A stretch of DNA of 33,820 nt from Prosthecobacter fusiformis (GCF_004364345.1 NZ_SOCA01000003.1:790961-824780), one strand, 5' to 3'; counted from the first letter of the stretch, positions 8,512-16,613 are shown. A program made the numbers and translations. Notes: generated from the sequence alone by a model not told the origin.

Positions 8512-9185
8512 ATACCCCGCCCCCCAACCGTATCGCTATTGTGGATGATCACACGCTCATGCGTGAAGGTCTGAAAATGTTTGTGGAAAACCTGGAGGGC
8601 TTTGCCTGCGCCTGGACTGCACCCGATGCGCAGGAGGCGCTGAAGCTGCTGGAAAAAGACGTGCCGGACATCCTGGTGGTGGACATCACCCTGCCGGGCC
8701 GCAACGGGCTGGAACTGATCAAGGATGTGCGTGTGCTGAATCCCGACCTGCCGGTGCTGGTAGTCTCCATGCATGATGAAACGCTGTACGCACAGCGTGC
8801 CCTGAAGGCAGGCGCCAAGGGATACGTCATGAAGGATGCTCCACATGGTGCTTTTGAAAAGGCGCTGAAGCGCATCCTTTCCGGGGGAATTGCGCTGAGT
8901 GAGAAGATGTCTGAAACCATTCTCCTGGCGTTCTCTTCTGGAGCCAATCCGGGACCGGATGGGGCCATTCATCATTTGAGTGACCGTGAGTTTGAGGTCT
9001 TCCAATTGATTGGTGAAGGGCGAAGCACGGGCCAGATCGCCGAGACATTGCGCATCAGTCCAAAGACGGTGGATGTGCATAAGCTGAAGATCCGTCAAAA
9101 GCTGAAACTGACGGAAGGTACCTCATTGACCTCATTTGCGATCCGCTGGGTGGAAATGCGCAAGCTGGGCAAGAAGGCGGAGTGA
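8508..9185 (+). CDS. Response regulator, NarL/FixJ family
   Basis: A 225-residue transcription factor. The receiver domain (1-~125) has the acidic pair D13-D14, phosphoacceptor D59 (DILVVDITLPG), S87 and K109 (GYVMKDA). The C-terminal LuxR-type helix-turn-helix covers ~150-215 (LSDREFEVFQLIGEGRSTGQIAETLRISPKTVDVHKLKIRQKL). It overlaps the kinase gene by ATGA and is its expected partner. It closely resembles the second regulator of the window at 15020-15664 (shared NGLEL, SMHDE, RAL-AGA-GY-MK motifs). Targets are not visible; the intergenic heptamer array just downstream is one candidate binding region. Confidence 0.93.
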   Translation: MNTPPPNRIAIVDDHTLMREGLKMFVENLEGFACAWTAPDAQEALKLLEKDVPDILVVDITLPGRNGLELIKDVRVLNPDLPVLVVSMHDETLYAQRALKAGAKGYVMKDAPHGAFEKALKRILSGGIALSEKMSETILLAFSSGANPGPDGAIHHLSDREFEVFQLIGEGRSTGQIAETLRISPKTVDVHKLKIRQKLKLTEGTSLTSFAIRWVEMRKLGKKAE

Positions 9186-9490
9186 GGAATGCCAGGATGA
9201 TGCGGTGCCAGGTGGGCCGGATTGGGGAAGATGGGGATGAATTTCATTTTATCCCCATCTGGGGATTTTCCGGGTAAATGCTTGGGGATGAATGAGTTGT
9301 GATGGGGATTTCATGGGGATTCGATTTCCCCATGGGGATTTTGACGGGGGATGGTCATGCACATAGATAAATAATGTTTAACGATATTACATCTAGGCGT
9401 TTATTCAAGAGCGGTATGCGGACTTCCGCGTTGGACGGCCAGGGATGCAGTTTCCATTTGGCGAATGGGGAAGGGGGAAGTAGGGTGACT
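9186..9490. other. Gene-free stretch with TGGGGAT heptamer array and AT-rich patch
   Basis: No convincing gene lies in these 305 bases. TGGGGAT occurs on the plus strand at 9232, 9260, 9283, 9303, 9314 and 9333, with a further GGGGAT in a G5 run near 9345. One inverted copy (ATCCCCA, 9251-9257) pairs with the 9260 copy across 2 bases, and TCCCCATGGGGA (9327-9338) is a perfect palindrome. The sequence TTATCCCCA at 9249-9257 is one mismatch from the DnaA box TTATCCACA. An AT-rich segment follows at about 9360-9395. The array could be a regulator-binding region for rnpB or the preceding operon, or an origin-like site. A possible promoter is TTGACG (9341-9346) with TAGATA (9364-9369). Confidence 0.6.
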
Positions 9491-9932
9491 GTGGGTCGGC
9501 CGGAGTGGTCGCTCGTCGGAGGGCCGCTTGCGGTGCTCGCGGACGAGAGGAAAGTCCGGACACCAAAAGGCAGCATGCCGCGCGCAAGCGTCGGAGGTTC
9601 TGGGGCAACCCAGGGCAATGGAAAGTGTCACAGAAAACAAACCGCCTGCGGGAGTTTCGGCTTCTTCAGGTAAGGGTGAAAAGGCGGGGTAAGAGCCCAC
9701 CGCTCCGACAGTAATGAAGGAGGCATGACAAACCCCATGCGGTGCAAGACAGAACAGGAGAAAGGCCCGCCTGGCCGCAAGCCTTCGCAAGAAGGTGGAT
9801 AACTCCGGGTAATAGTCGCATCCTGCGTGAGCAGGAGTCGGTGTCTCGCTTGCGGGAGGCCGTCAGATAAATGACCACGCTGGAGGCCGCGAGGCTGAAG
9901 GCACAAAATCCGGCTTATGATGGCCGACCCAC
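9491..9932 (+). ncRNA. rnpB: RNase P RNA, bacterial class A
   Basis: The catalytic RNA that cuts 5' leaders from tRNA precursors. Ends are defined by a perfect 11-bp pairing of GTGGGTCGGCC (9491-9501) with GGCCGACCCAC (9922-9932), the P1 helix. Inside are the universally conserved GAGGAAAGTCCGG (about 9546-9558), the ACAGAAAACAAACCGCC core segment (about 9629-9645), AGGTAAGGGTGAAAAGGCGGGGTAAGAG (about 9668-9695) and the 3' segment AAATCCGGCTTATG (about 9906-9919), which contains the tRNA-CCA-binding GG. The length of ~442 nt is large for class A but normal for several phyla. A T-rich run (TTTTCTTCTCTCTTT) follows and may help termination. Confidence 0.95.
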
Positions 9933-10053
9933 TTTTCTTCTCTCTTTGAGGGCTCCGTTTGATCGAGACTGAATAAAGGATAAACCGCAAGGGGTGAGGG
10001 ATTATAGGCAAGGGGTGGGAGGCGGAGCCGGGGCTGATGGATAGGATAGGGCG

Positions 10054-12450
10054 ATGTTATCTTCTGTCCTCTGCAAGCACTGCGGCACACCTGTACCGAG
10101 CCAGCGTGAGGATGGCTTTTGCTGTACTGGCTGTCTGTATGTGCATGATCTGCTGCACCGGCAGGGACTGGATCATTTTTATGATCTGAAGGGGGGGCTA
10201 TCACTGCCACCGGTTTCCCCGCAGAGCTTGCGGGAACGGGACTACGACTGGCTAGAGGAACTAAGTGGAAATAACGCGAAACTTTCAGCACCACTGACGC
10301 CGGCCAGTCGGGCAGAGACGATGGAACTGCGGCTCTCACTCCAGGGGATATCCTGCATCGGCTGCGTGTGGTTGATCGAGAAGGTCTTCACCCGTCAGGC
10401 GGGTGGTTTGAGGGTGAATGTGGATGTGGTCCACGGCGATATGACGGTGGTGTATGCCCAGGCGTTGTTTGATCCGGTCGCTTTTGCGAAGGATCTGCAA
10501 TCGTTTGGTTACCTGGTAGGCCCACCGCAGGAGGGAGAGCAGCGGGGGCAAGACAAGGGACTGGAACGGCGGATGGGTGTGTGCGGCGCGTTCGCCATGA
10601 ATGCGATGGCTTTTTCCCTGCCAGCTTATTTTGGGATGCCTGCGGAATTCGCTTTTGCCTCCTGGTTTGACATGATCGCTGCAGTTTCGGCAACACTGGC
10701 CATGCTGGTGGGAGGAAGCTACTTCATTGGCAAAGCCTGGCAGAGCCTGCGTGTAGGAATGCTGCACATTGATGCGCCGATCGCGCTGGGGATCATTGCT
10801 GCGTATGCGGGATCCATGGGCGGATGGATCGCCGGGGTGGAGGGACTGAAGTATTTTGATTTTGTGGCGATCTTTATTTTTCTGATGCTGGCCGGGCGAT
10901 GGGCACAGCAGGCAGCGGTGGAGAGGAATCGCAGGAAACTGATGCGGGACACCTCGGTGCCTGAGTGTGTGAAGGTGCTGGGTGAAGAGCAAATGAAGCC
11001 GCTGAGCGTGCTGAAGGCCGGGGTGAAGTTTACCATCAAGGCCGGGCAATCCATCCCGGTGGCTTGCAGGCTGCTGAGTGATCACGCTTTTGTAAGCCTG
11101 GAATGGATCAATGGGGAAAGTGATGCGCAGCAGCGGAGTGAGGGGCAGATGCTGCCGTCCGGTGCGTTGAACATCGGGACGCGGTCCGTGGAGGCGGAGG
11201 CGTTGGAAGGATGGCAGGAGAGTACGCTGCGGAAATTGCTGGAGGCCAGACGCCCTGGTGAATACCGGGACTTAAAACTGGAGCGTCTGCTGCGGGTTTA
11301 TTTGATGGTGGTCGTGGGGGTGGGAATAGGCGGCGCTGGCTGGTGGCTGATGAATGGGGCTGGGGTGGCTGCGGCACTGCAGGTGATGATTTCCATTTTT
11401 GTGGTGTCCTGTCCCTGCGCACTGGGAGTAGCCGTGCCACTGGCGGAGGAACTGGCGGCTTCACGGGCGGAACGGCTGGGTGTTTTTGTGCGCAACCTGG
11501 GACTGTGGAAGCGGCTGATGCGGGTGCGACGCGTGGTTTTTGACAAAACGGGGACGCTGACCCTGGAGAATCCGGTGCTGGAAAATCCCCAAGCATTGAA
11601 GGCTCTGGACGGGGCGGCCTTGCTAGCTCTGCGGACCCTGGTAACGGGGAATCTGCATCCGGTGAGCCGGAGTTTGTTTGATGCCGTGGGGCCTGGCACG
11701 GCGGCTACTGAGGCGGAAGTGACCGAGGTCATCGGCCAGGGGCTGCAATGGAGGGACGGGGAAGGGGTGGTGTGGGCGCTGGGAAAAGGGGCTGGAAGCG
11801 ATGCGCTGTTCACGCGCAATGGGCATGCGGTGGCTGGATTTTTATTTCGGGATGAATTGCGTGGGGAATCGGTGGAAGAAGTGAGGGCTCTTGGACTGCG
11901 TGGGCTGCGGGTGCACATCCTGAGTGGGGACCGGGAGGCCAAGGTGGCTCACATCGCGACGCAATTGGGACTGAAACCGGAGCGGTGGATATCGGGCATG
12001 ACACCGGAGGAAAAGGCTGCCTGGGTGGCGGAGCAGGATGAGGATGATACGCTGTATATTGGTGATGGGGCCAATGACAGCCTGGCCTTTGATGCGGCGC
12101 TGTGTGCGGGCAGCCCGGTGACAGGACGCAGCTTTTTGGAGCAAAAGGCGGACTTCTTTTTCCTGGGACAGAGCCTGCGTTTTGTGAGCGGTCTGCTGGA
12201 TACAGCACGGCTGCACCGCAGGGCAACGAGACGGGTGTTTGCGTTCTCGGTGGTCTATAACATCGCCACGGTGGTAGCCGGACTGATGGGGCATCTGAGC
12301 CCACTGGCAGCGGCGATTTTGATGCCGCTGAGCTCCGTGGCTACGCTGAGCATCGTGGCGGGTACTTTTGCTGCACAGAGGCAGAATGAAGCGCGTGTGA
12401 TCCTGAAGACCAGGCCCCGTGCGCAATTGAAGCGGCCTGCTTTGGCCTGA
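10054..12450 (+). CDS. Copper-type heavy-metal P1B ATPase (CcoI/FixI-like)
   Basis: A 798-residue metal pump. A Cys-rich N-terminus (C7, C10, C23, C24, C27) precedes an HMA metal-binding domain with C101-x-x-C104 (GISCIGCVWLIE). Eight hydrophobic segments follow, with the CPC metal site at 453-455 (SCPCALG). Catalytic marks are D497KTGTLT (phosphorylated Asp), H535-P536 and GDGAND at 670-675. The actuator loop reads NGES (353-356) instead of the usual TGES. The N-terminal Cys cluster plus one HMA is typical of the CcoI/FixI/CtpA branch, which delivers copper for cbb3-type cytochrome oxidase. No oxidase genes are in the window. The downstream Usp and FixL-like kinase genes fit a role in low-oxygen physiology. 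ATG 10054 places the Cys cluster at the N-terminus. Confidence 0.93.
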   Translation: MLSSVLCKHCGTPVPSQREDGFCCTGCLYVHDLLHRQGLDHFYDLKGGLSLPPVSPQSLRERDYDWLEELSGNNAKLSAPLTPASRAETMELRLSLQGISCIGCVWLIEKVFTRQAGGLRVNVDVVHGDMTVVYAQALFDPVAFAKDLQSFGYLVGPPQEGEQRGQDKGLERRMGVCGAFAMNAMAFSLPAYFGMPAEFAFASWFDMIAAVSATLAMLVGGSYFIGKAWQSLRVGMLHIDAPIALGIIAAYAGSMGGWIAGVEGLKYFDFVAIFIFLMLAGRWAQQAAVERNRRKLMRDTSVPECVKVLGEEQMKPLSVLKAGVKFTIKAGQSIPVACRLLSDHAFVSLEWINGESDAQQRSEGQMLPSGALNIGTRSVEAEALEGWQESTLRKLLEARRPGEYRDLKLERLLRVYLMVVVGVGIGGAGWWLMNGAGVAAALQVMISIFVVSCPCALGVAVPLAEELAASRAERLGVFVRNLGLWKRLMRVRRVVFDKTGTLTLENPVLENPQALKALDGAALLALRTLVTGNLHPVSRSLFDAVGPGTAATEAEVTEVIGQGLQWRDGEGVVWALGKGAGSDALFTRNGHAVAGFLFRDELRGESVEEVRALGLRGLRVHILSGDREAKVAHIATQLGLKPERWISGMTPEEKAAWVAEQDEDDTLYIGDGANDSLAFDAALCAGSPVTGRSFLEQKADFFFLGQSLRFVSGLLDTARLHRRATRRVFAFSVVYNIATVVAGLMGHLSPLAAAILMPLSSVATLSIVAGTFAAQRQNEARVILKTRPRAQLKRPALA

Positions 12451-12494
12451 GTGAGACAAGGGGCGCTCAGAACAAAGCAAACGCTGAGGGGCAA

Positions 12495-12512
12495 ACAGGT
12501 GTCTAAACCTGT
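12495..12512. promoter_or_regulatory. Short inverted repeat before the Usp gene
   Basis: ACAGGT (12495-12500) and ACCTGT (12507-12512) form a 6-bp inverted repeat around GTCTAA, about 20 bases before the start of the universal stress protein gene. It has no T run, so it is more likely an operator or leader hairpin than a terminator. It does not match the FNR/FixK site. Low certainty. Confidence 0.3.
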
Positions 12513-12532
12513 ACCATTCATCCATAACTATT

Positions 12533-13441
12533 ATGAAAGCTTACTCCAACATCATCGCGGCGATTGATTTTACCCCTTCGTGCAGAAATGCATTGCGTGA
12601 GGCGGTGCGCATCGCGGCTGCCAATGAGGCGACTATGACTGCGGTGCATGTCATGGATGAGTTTTTGGCGCATGAGTTGAAGCGGGCGCTTTCAACGGAT
12701 CTGGCGACGGTGAGGGCGGACTTTCAAAAGCGCTTGAAGACGTTTGTGGAGGAATCTGACCTGGGGACTGCGCATGTGGAAATCGAGGTCAGGATCGGGC
12801 ATCCTTTTTTGGAGTTGTCTGAGGCATGCCGTGTCCATGCGGCGGATCTTTTGATCATGGGGGCCAAGGGTTCACGGAATGATCCGGGGCGGGTGGGGGT
12901 GATTGCGGCGAAGTGTGTGCGCAAAGCGCCGGTGGATGTGATGCTGGTGCGTGAAGATGCGGTGGGTCCATTCAAGCATCTGGTGACGTGTGTGGACTTT
13001 TCTGAAAACTCGATCAAGGCGGTGCAGTGCGCACTGAAACTGGCGCAGCAGGACGGTGCCTCCCTGGATTGCTTGCATGTTTATCAATCAGCACTGGCGA
13101 TGTCATTGGACTATGGGGGGCTGGTGGCACCGATGCCCCTGGGGACAGATGCGCAGGCGATGGGTATCTGGCAGGAAGATTTGGTAAATTTCATGGAGCC
13201 CCTGAAGAAAGAATTTCCAGGGGTGACGGTGAATTCACTGGTGCTGGAGCGGGTCAATATCCGAGAGGCGATCTTGGATCATGTGAAGGAAACGCATGCG
13301 GACATGGTGGTGCTGGGCACGCGGGGTAAAACAGGTCTTCGCGAGTTGCTGATCGGTACGACGGCGGAGAAGATCGTGGCGAATGCGCCGTGCTCTATCC
13401 TGGCGGTGAAGCCGGAAGGTTTTGGCAAAGATGCAGCCTAA
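12533..13441 (+). CDS. Universal stress protein with two UspA domains
   Basis: A 302-residue protein with tandem UspA folds (~1-143 and ~144-302). The second copy keeps the ATP-binding pattern G-x2-G-x9-G-(S/T) as GTRGKTGLRELLIGTTAEKIV and ends with the family's typical ANAPCSILAVKP. The first copy is diverged at the same place (GAKGSRNDPGRVGVIAAKCV), so probably only domain 2 binds nucleotide well. Tandem Usp proteins are often induced under low oxygen or energy stress. The gene follows the metal ATPase by about 80 bases and the histidine kinase starts 7 bases after its stop, suggesting one transcription unit. Confidence 0.93.
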   Translation: MKAYSNIIAAIDFTPSCRNALREAVRIAAANEATMTAVHVMDEFLAHELKRALSTDLATVRADFQKRLKTFVEESDLGTAHVEIEVRIGHPFLELSEACRVHAADLLIMGAKGSRNDPGRVGVIAAKCVRKAPVDVMLVREDAVGPFKHLVTCVDFSENSIKAVQCALKLAQQDGASLDCLHVYQSALAMSLDYGGLVAPMPLGTDAQAMGIWQEDLVNFMEPLKKEFPGVTVNSLVLERVNIREAILDHVKETHADMVVLGTRGKTGLRELLIGTTAEKIVANAPCSILAVKPEGFGKDAA

Positions 13442-13448
13442 TTAATTT

Positions 13449-15023
13449 ATGAGTACCCCCGCCGTGCCCGCAGCGCTTCCTGCATCGAGTTTTAGAACCG
13501 GATGTGTCTGCACGGGCAAGGGGACGTGCGGGGGCAAGGGGGGCTGCCTTGACAGACATGACCATGGCAAGGAACATGAGGACCACTCCGACATGATTCC
13601 GATTACCGATCCTGCCCTGCTCCAAAGTCTGATGGACCATGCCGGGATGCTGGTGCTGGGACTGGATACGAAGGGACGGATCCAGTGGATGAGCCGTGGC
13701 CTGGAGCAACTGACGGGGTATAACAGCGAGGAGATGACTGGCAAGGACTGGGTGGAAAATCTGATCCCGCAGGACCATCGGGCGGCAGCGGCGCTGCTGT
13801 GCCGGGGCAGTGCGGGGACGGATCGCAGCCGCAGTCATGTGAAGCCGCTGCTACAGCATGATGGCGGGCAGCGGCATGTGGAGTGGTTTCATTCTGACAT
13901 TAAGGATGACGAGGGAAGGGTGACTGGCATCCTGTGCATGGGCCGCGATGTGACGGAACTGCAACTGACGCGTGAGGCGCTGGTGTCCTCTGAAAAACGC
14001 AGCAGCGCGGTGCTGGAGACGGCGGTGAACGCGATCATCACCATCAATGAGGAGAAAGTGATCGAGACGGTGAATAGCGCGACTGAACGCATCTTTGGTT
14101 ATTCCCGGGACGAAATGGTGGGGCGGAACATCCAGATGCTGATGCCGCAGCCGTATCGTGACAAGCATGACAGCTACGTGCAGAACTATCTGAATACGGG
14201 GGTGAAGAAGATCATCGGCATCGGGCGTGAGGTGGTGGGGCAGCGGAAAGACGGGACAGTTTTCCCCATGGACCTGTCTGTGGGTGAAGCCCGGCTGCCT
14301 GAGGGAAGGCGGGTCTTTACGGGAATCATCCGTGACCTGACTGACCGCAAGATACTGGAAGAAAAGATTTTGCAGATCAGCGAGGAAGAGCAGCACCGCA
14401 TCGGCCAGGACATCCATGATGACCTGTGCCAGCAATTGGCGGCCATCGGCTGTCTGGCCAAAGTGGCGCACCAACAATTGCAAAAGAGCGGGAATGCGGA
14501 AGCGGCAAATCTGCACGAGATCGTCCAATTGGTGACACAGGCGAATGTGCGTGCGCGTGAGATGTCCCGCGGCCTGATGCCGGTGGTGCTGGATGCCGCA
14601 GGGCTGATGGCGGCGCTGGCAGAGCTGACGCAGGGCACGGAGCGCATCTTCCGCGTGAGCTGCCCCTTCCGCTGCGAGCGGCCGGTGGAGGTGCCGGACA
14701 ATACGATGGCCACGCAGCTCTTCCGCATTGCGCAGGAGGCGGTGGCGAATGCGATCAAGCACAGCCATGCGGAGCGGATCGAGATTACGCTGGCGGAGGA
14801 GGAGGGGCATCTGCTGCTTTGCATCCGAGATAATGGGGTGGGCATTCCTGACAATGTGCCTGGGCATAGCACCGGCATGGGGCTGCTGACGATGACTCAT
14901 CGTGCGCGGATGATGGGCGGTATGCTGACGGTGCAGCATGATGATTTTGGCGGCACGGTGGTACGCTGTACCGTGCCTGTCTCATCTGCATCTAAACAAC
15001 CCGTGACCCGCAAAAAACTGTGA
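13449..15023 (+). CDS. FixL-like PAS-PAS histidine kinase (HisKA_3 type), soluble
   Basis: A 524-residue kinase without membrane helices. Residues 19-46 are a Cys/His-rich patch (C19, C21, C27, C33; H37, H39, H43, H46) that could bind metal. PAS1 spans ~56-175. PAS2 spans ~185-305 and strongly recalls the haem-PAS of rhizobial FixL: KHDSYVQNYL has H240 at the haem-ligand position, and IIGIGREVVGQRKDGTVFPMDLSVGEA has R260 exactly 20 residues later, as His200 and Arg220 are in Bradyrhizobium FixL. The FixL residues equivalent to Arg206 and His214 are not conserved. The phosphoacceptor is H323 (QDIHDDLCQQLAA), with N434 and D461 (DNGVGIP) in the ATPase domain. I infer an oxygen- or redox-sensing kinase. 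It overlaps the regulator gene by GTGA. Confidence 0.92.
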   Translation: MSTPAVPAALPASSFRTGCVCTGKGTCGGKGGCLDRHDHGKEHEDHSDMIPITDPALLQSLMDHAGMLVLGLDTKGRIQWMSRGLEQLTGYNSEEMTGKDWVENLIPQDHRAAAALLCRGSAGTDRSRSHVKPLLQHDGGQRHVEWFHSDIKDDEGRVTGILCMGRDVTELQLTREALVSSEKRSSAVLETAVNAIITINEEKVIETVNSATERIFGYSRDEMVGRNIQMLMPQPYRDKHDSYVQNYLNTGVKKIIGIGREVVGQRKDGTVFPMDLSVGEARLPEGRRVFTGIIRDLTDRKILEEKILQISEEEQHRIGQDIHDDLCQQLAAIGCLAKVAHQQLQKSGNAEAANLHEIVQLVTQANVRAREMSRGLMPVVLDAAGLMAALAELTQGTERIFRVSCPFRCERPVEVPDNTMATQLFRIAQEAVANAIKHSHAERIEITLAEEEGHLLLCIRDNGVGIPDNVPGHSTGMGLLTMTHRARMMGGMLTVQHDDFGGTVVRCTVPVSSASKQPVTRKKL

Positions 15024-15664
15024 AACGTCTGCTGTTGATTGATGACCATCCCATCATGCGCCACGGCCTGGCGCAGTTGATCCGTGCAGAAGAAGGACTG
15101 GATGTGTGCGGGGAGGCTGGCAATGCCCGCGATGGCCTGGTGGCGGTGGGAGCTTTAAAGCCAGACTTGGTGGTGATCGATCTGACCTTGCCAGATAAGA
15201 ACGGACTGGAACTGCTGAAGGACATCCAGGCGATGCATCCGGGCACGCTGTGTCTGGTGCTCTCCATGCATGATGAGGCGATGTATGGTGAACGGGCGCT
15301 GCGTGCTGGCGCACGGGGATACATCATGAAAGAGGCGGCGGCGGACCACCTCATCACAGCGGCGCGCAAGGTCCTGTCTGGCGGCATTTATGTGAGTGAA
15401 GGCATGGCCAGCCGGATGATGGAGCAGGTGATCGGCAACCGGACAAAAACGGCAAGCCTGGAGGCACTGACGGATCGTGAGCTGGAGGTGCTGGAGATGA
15501 TCGGACGTGGCGTGGCCACAAAGGTCATCGCGGAGAAGCTGTGCATCAGTGCGCGGACGGTGGAGGCGCATCGGGCGCACATTAAGGACAAGCTGGCCAT
15601 CACAGACGGGGCGGCGCTGGTGTGCTATGCCGTCCAGTGGGTGGAAAGCCGGGCGAAGGTGTGA
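15020..15664 (+). CDS. Response regulator, NarL/FixJ family
   Basis: A 214-residue regulator. The receiver domain has D8-D9, phosphoacceptor D54 (DLVVIDLTLPDKNG), S82 and K104. The LuxR-type helix-turn-helix lies at ~148-205 (LTDRELEVLEMIGRGVATKVIAEKLCISARTVEAHRAHIKDKL). The GTG start at 15020 overlaps the kinase stop (GTGA), so the two are coupled and form a cognate pair. It is a paralogue of the regulator at 8508-9185. By analogy with FixJ it would activate genes under the condition sensed by the PAS kinase; that is inference. Confidence 0.93.
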   Translation: MKRLLLIDDHPIMRHGLAQLIRAEEGLDVCGEAGNARDGLVAVGALKPDLVVIDLTLPDKNGLELLKDIQAMHPGTLCLVLSMHDEAMYGERALRAGARGYIMKEAAADHLITAARKVLSGGIYVSEGMASRMMEQVIGNRTKTASLEALTDRELEVLEMIGRGVATKVIAEKLCISARTVEAHRAHIKDKLAITDGAALVCYAVQWVESRAKV

Positions 15665-15683
15665 GTGGCTACTGGTTTCCATT

Positions 15684-15701
15684 ACACCACAATTGCGGTG
15701 T
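15684..15701. promoter_or_regulatory. 18-bp near-perfect palindrome
   Basis: ACACCACAATTGCGGTGT is a palindrome with one mismatched pair, centred on AATT. It sits between the response regulator gene (ends 15664) and the AraC-type gene (starts 15792). It has no T run. It could be an operator for the AraC-type gene or a neighbour's regulator; low certainty. Confidence 0.35.
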
Positions 15702-15791
15702 TCCATCATGCGCGGGACCGTAGCCGACCCCAATAGAGGCGGGGCGATGCGCAGCCTAGCATCAAGGCGTCACCTTAACCCACCCCGCCCT

Positions 15792-16613
15792 ATGCAAACT
15801 CAAACTTCCCAGGCCAACGGACGCCAACGTTTCATTGAAACTCTATCGGAGAGCGATCTTTTTCAGCAGTATCAGCGCGCCTTCCATACTCTCACGGATC
15901 TGCCCCTGACATTGCGTGCACAGGGGGACATGGAACACATTGAAACGCTGGTAACGAACAAATCCGTTTCCGGTGTGGTGGAGACTTTGGTGCCGGTGCG
16001 CGTGGGGAAAAATCCGGTGGCCCTTTTACAAACGGGCGGTGTCCGCCTGGAGCCAGCGAATGCGCAGACCTTTGCCCCCCTGGCCAGTGCGCTGCTGGAA
16101 GACGACCGGAGTGCGGATGAAGTGAGATCCGCCCGTGTGCACTTTCACCAAGTGCCCGTGATGGAACCTGTACGGTATGAGGCGGCCCTGGCGTTGCTGC
16201 GCTCCTTTGCCCTGCAACTCGGGGAAAGTGCGCACCGGCTTCTCTTTGCCCATGCCACGCATGAACCCGAGGCAGTGCGCAATGCGAAGATCTTTATTCA
16301 TGCCCATCTGGCAGAGCAAATGACCCTGGAAGCCGTGGCGAAAGCGGTGAACGTGAGTCCTTTCCACTTCTGCAAAATCTTCAAGCGGGCCACGGGTCTG
16401 ACCTTCACTGATTTCGTCAACCGGGCACGGGTGGAGAAGGCCAAGCGCATGCTAATGAAACCCGCTGCCCGCATCACTGAAGTGGCTTATGACGTCGGCT
16501 TCCAGAGCCTGTCCCATTTCAATCGCAGCTTCCGCCGTATCGCCAGCGAATCCCCGACTGAGTATCGCGGACGGATGAAGGATGGCCACTCGCCCACCAT
16601 GGTTGCGGCGTGA
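15792..16613 (+). CDS. AraC-family transcription regulator with PocR-like sensory domain
   Basis: A 273-residue protein. The N-terminal half (~20-150) starts with LFQQYQRAFHTLTDLPLTLRA, which resembles PocR-type ligand domains found in many Verrucomicrobia AraC proteins, although the usual Cys pairs are not evident. The C-terminal ~100 residues are a double helix-turn-helix of the AraC class: AEQMTLEAVAKAVNVSPFHFCKIFKRATGLTFTDFVNRARVEKAKRML and ITEVAYDVGFQSLSHFNRSFRRIASESPTEYR. An upstream extension of the frame to 15507 overlaps the regulator gene in another frame and is spurious; ATG 15792 fits the domain. It follows the FixJ-like gene by 127 bases on the same strand and may be controlled by it. 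Confidence 0.88.
   Translation: MQTQTSQANGRQRFIETLSESDLFQQYQRAFHTLTDLPLTLRAQGDMEHIETLVTNKSVSGVVETLVPVRVGKNPVALLQTGGVRLEPANAQTFAPLASALLEDDRSADEVRSARVHFHQVPVMEPVRYEAALALLRSFALQLGESAHRLLFAHATHEPEAVRNAKIFIHAHLAEQMTLEAVAKAVNVSPFHFCKIFKRATGLTFTDFVNRARVEKAKRMLMKPAARITEVAYDVGFQSLSHFNRSFRRIASESPTEYRGRMKDGHSPTMVAA

Noticed and set aside
9374..10011. Several short open frames over the RNase P RNA region, both strands
   Set aside because: The RNA is identified by its conserved core and 11-bp terminal helix; the frames overlap it and each other without any protein motif.
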